From assembly GCA_013140955.1 (NCBI GenBank), contig JABFRY010000296.1:1-8062 (forward strand): DNA of 8,062 nt, given 5' to 3'. Positions 1 to 5,923 of this stretch are shown piece after piece. This stretch comes from Acidobacteriota bacterium (GTDB lineage Bacteria; Acidobacteriota; Vicinamibacteria; Vicinamibacterales; UBA2999). Under the pieces are notes generated by a model that made no database searches, was not told the DNA's origin, and saw nothing but the letters and a program-made list of their open reading frames with translations. The position numbers were made by a program, and so were the translations under genes. How positions within the stretch are numbered: position 1 is the first letter of the stretch; every line of letters starts with the position of its first letter.

Positions 1-577
1 CCGTGCGGAACGTCGGCCGCTCCCGGTAGTAATCCACCAGCGGCTGGGTGGCACGCGAGTACACCCGGAAGCGCTCGCGTATCACGCCCTGGTTGTCGTC
101 GACGCGCTGCACCAGCGCCCCCCCGCAAATCCGACAGACATCGGCAACGTCGAACGGGTCCGCGTTGGCGCCGCAGCTGCCACAGATCCGCCGGCTGGTC
201 AGGCGCTGCACCAACTCGGCCTCGGGCACCTGCACCTTCACGACGACCAGCGGACCGTTGCCCCGCTCCTCAATCAACACATCCAGCGCGCGGGCCTGGT
301 CGACGGTCCTGGGAAACCCGTCCAGCACGAATCCCGGCTCCACGTCCGGCTGGCTCAGGCGCTGCCGCACGATGGCAATCATCGTCGCATCGTCCACGAG
401 CTCGCCGCGATCCATCCGTTCGCTCGCCTCGAGGGCTATCGGCGCTCCGGCCTTGATGGAGTCGCGCAGGATGTCCCCCGTTGAAATCTTCGGGATGCCC
501 CGCTCGCGCGCGAACCGCGTGGCCTGCGTGCCCTTGCCCGCTCCCGGCGGCCCGAGCATCACCACGTTCAGGCCCAT
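1..577 (-). CDS. adk: Adenylate kinase, zinc-lid type (3' end beyond window)
   Basis: Adenylate kinase catalyses ATP + AMP = 2 ADP in the cytoplasm. I translated this frame directly; it has no stop codon inside the window. The 192 visible residues begin MGLNVVML. The P-loop GPPGAGKGT is at residues 9-17, the AMP-binding STGDILR at 32-38, and the GFVLDGFPRT motif at 82-91. The lid follows at about 122-166, with four cysteines (C132, C135, C148, C151) in two CxxC pairs that should bind zinc, then QRVDDN and the arginine-bearing RERFRVY segment. About 25 C-terminal residues, including the last helix, should lie beyond the left edge. The ATG at 577-575 is preceded by GGGAG (587-591) with 9 nt spacing. 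The gene starts 37 nt after the secY stop, the usual secY-adk arrangement. The 12-residue spacer between the two CxxC pairs looks shorter than in familiar zinc-lid enzymes. Family assignment is secure; zinc binding is inferred from the cysteines. Confidence 0.96.
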   Translation of the reverse strand, partial: MGLNVVMLGPPGAGKGTQATRFARERGIPKISTGDILRDSIKAGAPIALEASERMDRGELVDDATMIAIVRQRLSQPDVEPGFVLDGFPRTVDQARALDVLIEERGNGPLVVVKVQVPEAELVQRLTSRRICGSCGANADPFDVADVCRICGGALVQRVDDNQGVIRERFRVYSRATQPLVDYYRERPTFRT

Positions 578-614
578 CGTGCGCCGCTCCCGTCTTCCAT
601 CGGCGACGCTCGCA

Positions 615-2003
615 TCAGCCGCGGCGACCGCGTATTCTCGTGCGCTTCATGAAGCCATCGTAGTGCCGCATGATGAGCTGCGATTCGACCTGCTGCACCG
701 TATCCATCGCCACGCCCACCACGATGAGCAGCGAGGTGCCGCCGAAGAAGAACGTCACGCCGAGCCCCTGCGTCATCCACAGCGGCAGGGCCGCATCCAG
801 GGTCTCGCCGATGAACGGAATGGGCGCCACCTTGAAGCCGGTGATGAGGAACTCCGGCAGGATGGCGACCGCCGCCAGATACAGGGCGCCGACCAGGGTG
901 ATCCGCGCGAGGATCGTGTCGATGTACTCCGCCGTCCGCTTGCCAGGCCGGATGCCGGGGACGAACCCGCCGTACTTCCGCATGTTCTCCGCCACGTCAT
1001 CCGGATTGAAGATGATCGCCGTGTAGAAGTAGGCGAAGAACACGATGCCCGTGATGTACAGCAGGTTGTACAGGGGCATACCGTAGGCGAGCTGGTCGGT
1101 CAGCACCTGCCCCCAGCCGCCGGACGGCACGATCGTCGCGATGGTGGCCGGGAATGCAAGGATCGAGGACGCGAAGATCACCGGGATGACACCGCCCGTG
1201 TTCACCTTCAGCGGGATATGGGTGCTCGACCCGCCGTACTGCCGCCGACCCACCACCCGCTTCGCGTACTGCACGGTGATGCGCCGGTGGCCACGCTCGA
1301 CGAAGATGATGGCACCAATCACGACGACGGCCATGATCAGCAGGAACAGCACCCGCAGGAAACTGATCTGCCCGGTCTGCATCTGATCGAACGTCGTGAG
1401 GACGGCGCTCGGCAGCCCGACGACGATGCCGGCGAAGATGAGCAGCGACATGCCATTGCCGATTCCACGCTCCGTGATCTGCTCGCCGAGCCACATGATG
1501 AACATGGTGCCGGTGGTGAGCGTCAGCATGCACATCAGCCGGAAGCCCCACCCGGGATCGAACACGAGTGGCAGCCCGCCGGCGATCTGGGTCTGACGCT
1601 CCAGGAAGATGGCGATCCCGAGCGACTGCACGATGGCGAGCGCGAGCGTCGCGTAGCGCGTGTACTGCGTGATCTTGCGGCGCCCGAGCTCACCTTCCTT
1701 CGAGACGCGCTCCAGGTACGGCCAGACCACGGTGAGCAGCTGGAAGATGATCGAGGCGGTGATGTACGGCATCACCCCGAGGGCGAAGATCGTCACCTGG
1801 GACAGGTTCCCGCCCGAGAACATGTCGTAGAGGCCGAACATCGTGTTCTGCGCCTGCTCCGCGAGCAGCGTCAGGGCCTCGGTGTTCACGCCTGGGGTCG
1901 GGATGTGGCTGCCGATGCGATAGACCCCCAGCAGCGCGAGCGTGAAGAGCACGCGGTTGCGGAGATCCGTGACGGCGAAGAGGTTCTTCAGTACGTTTTC
2001 CAT
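615..2003 (-). CDS. secY: Protein translocase subunit SecY
   Basis: SecY is the channel-forming subunit of the SecYEG translocon in the inner membrane. It passes unfolded proteins to the periplasm and inserts membrane proteins. The 462-residue protein shows about ten hydrophobic segments, near residues 18-36, 70-92, 117-135, 155-173, 183-203, 215-235, 271-293, 311-333, 366-388 and 410-432. Family motifs are clear: IPTPG (34-38), GEQITERGIGNG (173-184), the cytoplasmic basic loop HRRITVQYAKR (239-249), VNTGGVIPVIFASS (267-280) and GGTSLLIVVGVAMD (421-434). The loop between TM9 and TM10 (about 389-416) seems some 20-25 residues longer than in E. coli SecY, which accounts for most of the extra length. 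The ATG at 2003 is chosen because AGGTGG lies 5 nt upstream of it. A GTG two codons earlier (2009) is the alternative and would add Met-Ala. The gene follows rplO by 23 nt, its standard place at the end of spc. Confidence 0.98.
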   Translation of the reverse strand: MENVLKNLFAVTDLRNRVLFTLALLGVYRIGSHIPTPGVNTEALTLLAEQAQNTMFGLYDMFSGGNLSQVTIFALGVMPYITASIIFQLLTVVWPYLERVSKEGELGRRKITQYTRYATLALAIVQSLGIAIFLERQTQIAGGLPLVFDPGWGFRLMCMLTLTTGTMFIMWLGEQITERGIGNGMSLLIFAGIVVGLPSAVLTTFDQMQTGQISFLRVLFLLIMAVVVIGAIIFVERGHRRITVQYAKRVVGRRQYGGSSTHIPLKVNTGGVIPVIFASSILAFPATIATIVPSGGWGQVLTDQLAYGMPLYNLLYITGIVFFAYFYTAIIFNPDDVAENMRKYGGFVPGIRPGKRTAEYIDTILARITLVGALYLAAVAILPEFLITGFKVAPIPFIGETLDAALPLWMTQGLGVTFFFGGTSLLIVVGVAMDTVQQVESQLIMRHYDGFMKRTRIRGRRG

Positions 2004-2005
2004 GG

Positions 2006-2011
2006 CCACCT
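2006..2011 (-). promoter_or_regulatory. secY ribosome binding site
   Basis: On the minus strand AGGTGG (2011 to 2006) precedes the ATG at 2003; the AGG core sits 5 nt from that codon. The upstream in-frame GTG at 2009 lies inside this motif and has only a short GGG (2016-2014) before it, so the ATG is the likelier start. Confidence 0.55.
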
Positions 2012-2026
2012 ATCCCGTCCGACCTG

Positions 2027-2479
2027 TCAGGCCCTGCCCCCCACGACCTCGGCGGATCCGCCGGCGGCCGCGAGCTTCTCCGCGGCCTTGCCGCTGAACT
2101 TGTGCGCCTGCACGGTCAGCTGCTTGGAAATGTCGCCGCGCGCCAGCACCTTGACGAGGGCCCCGCCACGCACGAGCCCGCGCTCGCGCAGGGATTCGGG
2201 GGTGACCACCGCGCCGGCCTCGAAGACCTCGGCGATCCGGTCCACGTTCACTACCTCGTACTCCACCCGGAAGGGGTTGTGGAACCCTCGCTTCGGTATG
2301 CGCCGGTGCAGGGGCATCTGGCCACCCTCGAACCCGCGCTTGAACGTGAACCCGGAGCGCGACTTGGCGCCCTTGTGCCCACGACCCGCCTGTACGCCGT
2401 TGCCGGAGCCCTGCCCACGGCCGACGCGCTTCTTCGGGTGCTTGGCCCCTGGGGACGGCTTGAGGTTGCTCAGATCCAT
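2027..2479 (-). CDS. rplO: 50S ribosomal protein L15
   Basis: L15 is a late-assembling 50S protein that reaches deep into 23S rRNA through a long basic N-terminal arm. The 150-residue sequence has that arm: KKRVGRGQGSGNG (16-28), a Gly/Arg/Lys-rich stretch to about residue 50, then GGQMPLHRRIPKRGF (52-66). A compact globular C-terminal domain begins near residue 72 (YEVVNVDRI) and ends in a short Ala/Gly-rich tail. The length is normal for the family. The ATG at 2479 lies only 4 nt after the rpmD stop. Its GGAG (2487-2490) sits inside the last codons of rpmD with 7 nt spacing, so translation of the two is probably coupled. Nothing appears broken. Confidence 0.98.
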   Translation of the reverse strand: MDLSNLKPSPGAKHPKKRVGRGQGSGNGVQAGRGHKGAKSRSGFTFKRGFEGGQMPLHRRIPKRGFHNPFRVEYEVVNVDRIAEVFEAGAVVTPESLRERGLVRGGALVKVLARGDISKQLTVQAHKFSGKAAEKLAAAGGSAEVVGGRA

Positions 2480-2483
2480 GGCG

Positions 2484-2690
2484 TTACTCCGACACCGTCA
2501 CCAGGTGACGGACCTTGAGAATCATCCCGCGGGTTTCCGGCGTATCCGGCAACTCCACCGAGTGGCGGATGCGGCGCAGGCCCATCCCTCGCACCGTCTC
2601 GGCCTGGGTCCTGTTGAAGCCGATCGTACTCCGGATCAGCGTGACCGTCAGGCGCTTGCCGCCCGTCTTGCTCGCAGTCTTCTTGGACAT
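2484..2690 (-). CDS. rpmD: 50S ribosomal protein L30
   Basis: L30 is a small two-domain protein of the large subunit that is absent from some bacterial lineages but present here. The 68 residues begin with a basic leader (SKKTASKTGGK) of about 12 residues. The conserved core follows: LTVTLIRSTIGF (14-25), then VRGMGLRRIRHSVELPDTP (33-51) and RGMILKVRHLVTV (54-66). The upstream ribosome binding site is poor, the nearest being GGGG about 11 nt from the ATG. The start is 22 nt after the rpsE stop, so initiation may depend on ribosomes that have just finished rpsE. The basic leader makes it slightly longer than the usual 58-60 residues. Confidence 0.97.
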   Translation of the reverse strand: MSKKTASKTGGKRLTVTLIRSTIGFNRTQAETVRGMGLRRIRHSVELPDTPETRGMILKVRHLVTVSE

Positions 2691-2712
2691 GGCGTTGTGT
2701 GCCCCGCGGCGC

Positions 2713-3237
2713 CTAGGCGCCGACGAGTTCGCTGAGTTCCTTGCCTCGCAGCCGCGCCACGAGCGCGGGATCCTTCAGGTCGCGCAGGCCGGCGAAGGTC
2801 GCGCGGACCACATTGTGCGGGTTGGCCGAGCCCAGGGACTTCGTCAGGACGTTCTGGATGCCCGCCGACTCGACCACCGCCCGGACGGCACCGCCCGCGA
2901 TGAGTCCCGTGCCCTCGGGCGCGGGCTTCAACAGCACGCTGCCCGACCCGAACCGCCCCACGATCTGGTGCGGAATGGTGGTACCCCGGAGGGGCACGCG
3001 GATCAGGTTCTTCTTGGCGGCCTCGATGCCCTTCTTGATCGCCGAGGGCACTTCCTTCGCCTTGCCGACCCCGAAACCCACCACACCCAGGCCGTCTCCG
3101 ACGACGACGAGCGCGCTGAAGCTCAGGTTCTTGCCGCCCTTGACGACCTTGGTCACGCGGTTGATCGACACAACCGTGTCCTTGATGTCAAGCTGCGAGG
3201 CGTCGATCTTCTCGCGGTTTCGGTTCATCAGTGCCAC
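2713..3237 (-). CDS. rpsE: 30S ribosomal protein S5
   Basis: S5 belongs to the small subunit near the mRNA entry channel and affects decoding accuracy; its N-terminal loop is where spectinomycin-resistance changes occur in other bacteria. The 174-residue protein has the N-terminal double-stranded-RNA-binding domain with the loop VVKGGKNLSFSALVVVGDG (31-49), followed by GVVGFGVGKAKEVPSAI (51-67). The C-terminal domain has GTGLIAGGAVRAVVE (109-123) and SLGSANPHNVVRAT (134-147). The loop looks intact, with no sign of resistance-type deletion. GTG at 3237 is chosen as start because GGAG (3245-3248), within the end of rplR, is 7 nt away. The ATG three codons later (3228) would be 16 nt away. Only one base separates it from the rplR stop, so coupling is likely. 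Confidence 0.98.
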   Translation of the reverse strand: MALMNRNREKIDASQLDIKDTVVSINRVTKVVKGGKNLSFSALVVVGDGLGVVGFGVGKAKEVPSAIKKGIEAAKKNLIRVPLRGTTIPHQIVGRFGSGSVLLKPAPEGTGLIAGGAVRAVVESAGIQNVLTKSLGSANPHNVVRATFAGLRDLKDPALVARLRGKELSELVGA

Positions 3238-3238
3238 G

Positions 3239-3613
3239 TTAGAACTCCAGACCTGCTTCGCGCGCGGCGTCGGCCACGGCCTTGACGCGCCCGTGATAGA
3301 GGAAGCCGTTGCGGTCGAAGACCACCCGCTTCACGCCCTTGTCGAGCAGGCGCTCGGCAATGGTCTTCCCGATGGCCTTCGCACCGGCGATGTTGCCGCC
3401 ACGTGCCCCCTCCGGCAGTGCGCCACGCAGGGCCGGCTCCACGGTGGAGGCGGCGGCGATGGTCGTTCCCGCCATGTCGTCCACCACCTGCACGTACATG
3501 TGGGTGACGCTCCTGAATACCGTCAGCCGCGGCCGCTCCTGGGTGCCACTCACCCGCTTCCGGATGCGGTGCTTGATCCGTTCGCGTCGGTCCGATCTCG
3601 TCTTGATCTTCAT
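3239..3613 (-). CDS. rplR: 50S ribosomal protein L18
   Basis: L18 binds 5S rRNA together with L5 and anchors it in the central protuberance of the 50S subunit. The 124 residues include a basic N-terminus (MKIKTRSDRRERIKHRIRKR), ERPRLTVFRS (26-35) with the following HMYVQVVDD, and IAGAKAIGKTIAERLLDKG (75-93). The typical ending VVFDRNGFLYHGRVKAVAD (97-115) and AAREAGLEF are also present. Length is normal for the family. The ATG at 3613 has GAGGA (3623-3627) 9 nt upstream and starts 26 nt after the rplF stop. Its stop codon is one base from the rpsE start. L5, its 5S partner, is encoded a few genes upstream in the same unit. Confidence 0.98.
   Translation of the reverse strand: MKIKTRSDRRERIKHRIRKRVSGTQERPRLTVFRSVTHMYVQVVDDMAGTTIAAASTVEPALRGALPEGARGGNIAGAKAIGKTIAERLLDKGVKRVVFDRNGFLYHGRVKAVADAAREAGLEF
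3245..3248 (-). promoter_or_regulatory. rpsE ribosome binding site inside rplR
   Basis: GGAG (3248 to 3245) overlaps the Leu-Glu codons near the end of rplR and lies 7 nt before the GTG at 3237. This spacing decides for the GTG start of rpsE over the ATG at 3228. Confidence 0.55.
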
Positions 3614-3639
3614 CGCTCGCTGTCCTCGCGCGACCCGGG

Positions 3640-4179
3640 CTACTTCGCCCCGGTCTTGCCGACCTTCTTCTTCAGCACCTCGCCGGTGTACCGCACGCCC
3701 TTCTGCTTGTAGGGATCGGGCTTGCGCATCCGGCGGATGTTCGCGGCCACCTGCCCCACGAGCTGGCGGTCCACACCGGTCACGGTGATGTGCGTCTGCT
3801 TGTCGATCGCGATGTCGATGCCCGACGGAATGTCGAACACGATCGGATGCGAATAGCCCAGGGCGAAGTGCACCTGCTTACCCTTCACCTCGGCGCGGTA
3901 ACCGATGCCGACGATGTCGAGTTCCTTCTTGAACCCGTCCGTCACGCCGGATACGGCGTTGGCCACGAGACTCCGCGCCAGGCCGTGGAACTTGCCCAGC
4001 GCGCGGTCGTCGCGCTCGAGGCGCGCGATGAGATCGGTGCCCTCATGGGCGAACACGATCCCCGGCGGCAGCGGCTGGCGCAGCGTGCCCTTGGGCCCCT
4101 GCACCTCCACCGCGTCGCCTGCAATCTTCACGGTCACCCCTTTGGGGACCGGAATCGGCTTCTTTCCAATTCGGGACAT
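3640..4179 (-). CDS. rplF: 50S ribosomal protein L6
   Basis: L6 lies at the base of the L7/L12 stalk near the sarcin-ricin loop and helps form the factor-binding site. The 179-residue sequence shows the two repeated alpha/beta domains. The first runs from MSRIGKKPIPVPKGV through VEVQGPKGTL (24-33). The second runs from about residue 82, with GFKKELDIVGIGYRAEV (82-98) and HFALGYSHPI (104-113). The family signature PDPYKQKGVRYTGE is at 154-167, followed by a lysine-rich tail. The ATG at 4179 has GAGGA (4187-4191) 7 nt upstream, and a second GAGG nearer the codon. The 125-nt leader separating it from rpsH is the longest gap in the window. Confidence 0.98.
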   Translation of the reverse strand: MSRIGKKPIPVPKGVTVKIAGDAVEVQGPKGTLRQPLPPGIVFAHEGTDLIARLERDDRALGKFHGLARSLVANAVSGVTDGFKKELDIVGIGYRAEVKGKQVHFALGYSHPIVFDIPSGIDIAIDKQTHITVTGVDRQLVGQVAANIRRMRKPDPYKQKGVRYTGEVLKKKVGKTGAK

Positions 4180-4304
4180 CGCCTCTTCCTCGCCTCAGTC
4201 GCCGCGCAGTGCGCGCGAACACTCGCCGGGACTCCGACCCTGGAGCCGATCGAGGGGCCTCGCCACGCGGGCCGCCCTTCGACCGATGCCCCCGGGTGGG
4301 GAGC
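4180..4304 (-). other. Longest intergenic spacer (rpsH-rplF)
   Basis: This 125-nt spacer holds the rplF ribosome-binding sequence at its 3' end and a GC-rich hairpin just before it. I see no promoter-like -35/-10 pair and no T-tract terminator. No conserved ORF is visible on the coding strand. Confidence 0.4.
4199..4218 (-). other. GC-rich hairpin in rpsH-rplF spacer
   Basis: Arms 4199-4207 and 4211-4218 pair over 8 bp, with one bulged base at 4202 and a 3-nt loop (4208-4210). It lies 8 nt upstream of the nearer ribosome-binding motif of rplF. No run of T follows on the minus strand, so it does not look like an intrinsic terminator. It could stabilise the mRNA, set translation of rplF, or have no role in a GC-rich genome. 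Confidence 0.4.
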
Positions 4305-4718
4305 CTACCAGACGTTGCAGAGCACCTCGCCGCCGACCCCGGCCTTCCTGGCCGCGCGGTCCGTCATGACTCCCCTCGAGGTGGTCAGGATGCTCGTCCC
4401 GAGTCCCCCGAGCACCGGCGGCACGTCCTTCACGCCCAGGTACACCCGGCGACCCGGCCGGCTGATCCGCTCGAGGCCCGTGATGACCCGCTCGCCGCGC
4501 GGACCGTACTTGAGGAGCAGTCGAATCAGCTGGCGGGGCTGTCGCCCCTCCCGCGTGGCCGGCTCCTCGATGATCTTGTAGCCCTGGATGTAGCCCTCGT
4601 CCTGGAGGATCCGCGCTATATCCGTCTTCAACCTGCTCGCGGGCATGTCCACGCGGGTGTGCTTCGCCACGACGGCGTTGCGGAGGCGCGTGAGCATGTC
4701 GGAAATCGGATCGGTCAT
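4305..4718 (-). CDS. rpsH: 30S ribosomal protein S8
   Basis: S8 binds the central domain of 16S rRNA early in assembly. In E. coli it also represses the spc operon by binding its mRNA near the start of the L5 gene. The 137 residues begin MTDPISDMLTRLRNA, typical of the family. The end is the usual RNA-binding core: LGGLGTSILTTSRGVMTDR (103-121) and KAGVGGEVLCNVW (125-137). Length is a few residues above the common 130-132, from a charged stretch near 52-66 (EPATREGRQPRQLIR). The ATG at 4718 has only a purine-rich GAGAAGAG region upstream and no strong ribosome-binding core. It starts 36 nt after the rpsZ stop. Whether autoregulation exists here cannot be told from sequence reading. Confidence 0.98.
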   Translation of the reverse strand: MTDPISDMLTRLRNAVVAKHTRVDMPASRLKTDIARILQDEGYIQGYKIIEEPATREGRQPRQLIRLLLKYGPRGERVITGLERISRPGRRVYLGVKDVPPVLGGLGTSILTTSRGVMTDRAARKAGVGGEVLCNVW

Positions 4719-4754
4719 ATCTCTGCTCTTCTCGTCGGCAGCGGCCGCGCGCTC

Positions 4755-4940
4755 TTACCAGGAACTCTTGGTCACGCCCGTGATGTCACCCTCGAGTGCC
4801 GCCTTCCGGAAGCACAGGCGGCACATCGCGAACTTCCGCATGAACGCCCGCGGGCGACCGCACTGCCTGCAGCGATTGCGCAGGCGGATCCTGAACTTCG
4901 GCGGCTTGGCCTCTTTGGCGATCTTCGCTGTCGTTGCCAT
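4755..4940 (-). CDS. rpsZ: 30S ribosomal protein S14, zinc-binding (type Z)
   Basis: S14 sits in the head of the 30S subunit. This 61-residue form is the short zinc-binding type, about 40 residues smaller than the cysteine-free type of E. coli. Two CxxC pairs, C24/C27 in CRQCGRP and C40/C43 in CRLCF, flank a basic segment (RAFMRKFAM). It ends GDITGVTKSSW, a good family ending. The N-terminus is ATTAKIAKEAKPPKF. The ATG at 4940 has AGGA (4949-4952) with 8 nt spacing. It sits between rplE and rpsH, the standard place; many genomes name it rpsN. In some bacteria a second, zinc-free S14 exists elsewhere for zinc-poor growth, but none is in this window. Confidence 0.97.
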   Translation of the reverse strand: MATTAKIAKEAKPPKFRIRLRNRCRQCGRPRAFMRKFAMCRLCFRKAALEGDITGVTKSSW

Positions 4941-4977
4941 GGTTTCGATCCTGTCTCGTCTCGGCCCGTGCCCGGTG

Positions 4978-5000
4978 CCGGCGGGCTGTATGCCGGCCGG
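4978..5000 (-). other. GC-rich hairpin in rplE-rpsZ spacer
   Basis: Arms 4978-4986 and 4992-5000 pair at 8 of 9 positions (one C-C mismatch) around a 5-nt loop (4987-4991, ATACA on the mRNA strand). It occupies the middle of the 72-nt spacer between rplE and rpsZ. No T-tract follows, so it is not a classical terminator. A role in mRNA stability or in tuning rpsZ translation is possible but unproven. Confidence 0.42.
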
Positions 5001-5012
5001 CTCGCCGGGCGG

Positions 5013-5555
5013 CTAGTTCGTGCGGAACGGCATGCCCATCAACTGGAGCAGCTTCCGCGCCTCCTCGTCGGTCTTCGCCGTCGTCACGACGGAGATGTTC
5101 ATGCCCCTGGGCTTGTCGACCTTCATGTAGTCGATCTCCGGGAACATCAGCTGGTCGCGCAGGCCCATCGTGAAGTTCCCACGCCCGTCGAATCCCTTGG
5201 GCGAGACGCCCCGGAAGTCGCGCACGCGCGGCAGCGCGATGCTGATGAGCCGGTCGAGGAACTCGTACATCCGCTCGCCCCGAAGCGTGACCATGGTGCC
5301 GACGGGCATGCCCTGGCGGAGCTTGAACTGCGCGATGGACTTGGTGGCCCGGCGGACCATCGCCTTCTGGCCGGTGATGCGACCGAGTTCGTCGGCTCCC
5401 ACCTCGACCAGCTTCGAGTTCGACGTCGCCTCGCCAAGGCCCATGTTGACCACCACCTTGGTGATCCTGGGAATGGCCATCACGTTGCCGTAGCCGAACT
5501 CCTTGCTGAGCGCGGGCACGACGTCGCGCGCGTAACGTTCCTTCAGGCGGCTCAT
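5013..5555 (-). CDS. rplE: 50S ribosomal protein L5
   Basis: L5 holds 5S rRNA in the central protuberance and contacts the P-site tRNA. The 180 residues show MSRLKERYARDVVPAL, then IPRITKVVVNMGLGEA (28-43) and ITGQKAMVRRATKSIAQFKL (60-79). These are followed by GMPVGTMVTLRG (82-93), RVRDFRGVSPKGFDGRGN (110-127) and the end FPEIDYMKVDKPRGMNI (138-154). Length matches the family. The ATG (5555-5553) overlaps the rplX stop in ATGA, the tightest junction in the window, so the two are very probably translationally coupled. An in-frame alternative start seven codons earlier would put a non-family peptide (MRGSGGQ) in front and is rejected. GGGAGTGG lies about 10 nt before the chosen start. Confidence 0.98.
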   Translation of the reverse strand: MSRLKERYARDVVPALSKEFGYGNVMAIPRITKVVVNMGLGEATSNSKLVEVGADELGRITGQKAMVRRATKSIAQFKLRQGMPVGTMVTLRGERMYEFLDRLISIALPRVRDFRGVSPKGFDGRGNFTMGLRDQLMFPEIDYMKVDKPRGMNISVVTTAKTDEEARKLLQLMGMPFRTN

Positions 5556-5884
5556 TTGTCCACCACTCCCTCGCACTTGCGGCAGACGCGCACCTTGCGG
5601 CCGTCAGCCAGCACGCGACGTCCGACGCGGGTGAGCTTGCTGCATTCCGGGCAGACCAGCTGCACGTTACTCGCGTGCAGCGAGCCCTCGCGCTCCACGA
5701 TGCCGCCCTTGATGTTGCGCTGCGGGTTGGGGCGCGTGTGGCGCTTGATGATGTTCACGCCCTCGACGATCAGGCGGTTCCTCACGGGCAGCACTTTCAG
5801 GACGCGCCCGCGCTTGCCGCTGTCCTTGCCCGTGATGATGGCCACGGTGTCGTTGCGGCGAATTGGTGTCTGGAGACGGGACAT
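5552..5884 (-). CDS. rplX: 50S ribosomal protein L24, with C-terminal CxxC pairs
   Basis: L24 starts 50S assembly by binding the 5' end of 23S rRNA and later sits near the exit of the peptide tunnel. The 110 residues have the KOW domain near the N-terminus: RRNDTVAIITGKDSGKRGRV (9-28) with KVLPVRNRLIVEGVNII (30-46) and the RHTRPNPQ stretch (48-55). The C-terminal part carries C78/C81 (CPEC) and C101/C104 (CRKC). This probable zinc ribbon is found in many, but not all, bacterial L24 proteins. The ATG at 5884 has a weak upstream signal (GAG only) and starts 39 nt after the rplN stop. Its TGA overlaps the rplE start. Confidence 0.97.
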   Translation of the reverse strand: MSRLQTPIRRNDTVAIITGKDSGKRGRVLKVLPVRNRLIVEGVNIIKRHTRPNPQRNIKGGIVEREGSLHASNVQLVCPECSKLTRVGRRVLADGRKVRVCRKCEGVVDK

Positions 5885-5923
5885 AAGCTCAACTCTGAAT
5901 GCAGGATCTCGGTGGCGGCTCGC

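Noticed and set aside
48..2735. An 895-codon open frame on the plus strand, opposite adk, secY, rplO and rpmD
   Set aside because: Its product is low-complexity, rich in Arg, His, Asp and Pro, and matches no family I know. It lies opposite well-recognised conserved genes. It arises from the third-position GC bias of those genes.
4941..5012. Possible terminator or promoter between rplE and rpsZ
   Set aside because: The hairpin has no following T-tract on the coding strand and I see no -35/-10 pair; the genes downstream belong to the same conserved operon.
5500..5600. An S8-binding regulatory site near the rplE start, as in E. coli
   Set aside because: I could not see a structure clearly resembling the S8-binding helix of 16S rRNA. 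A covariance or structure search would be needed to call it.
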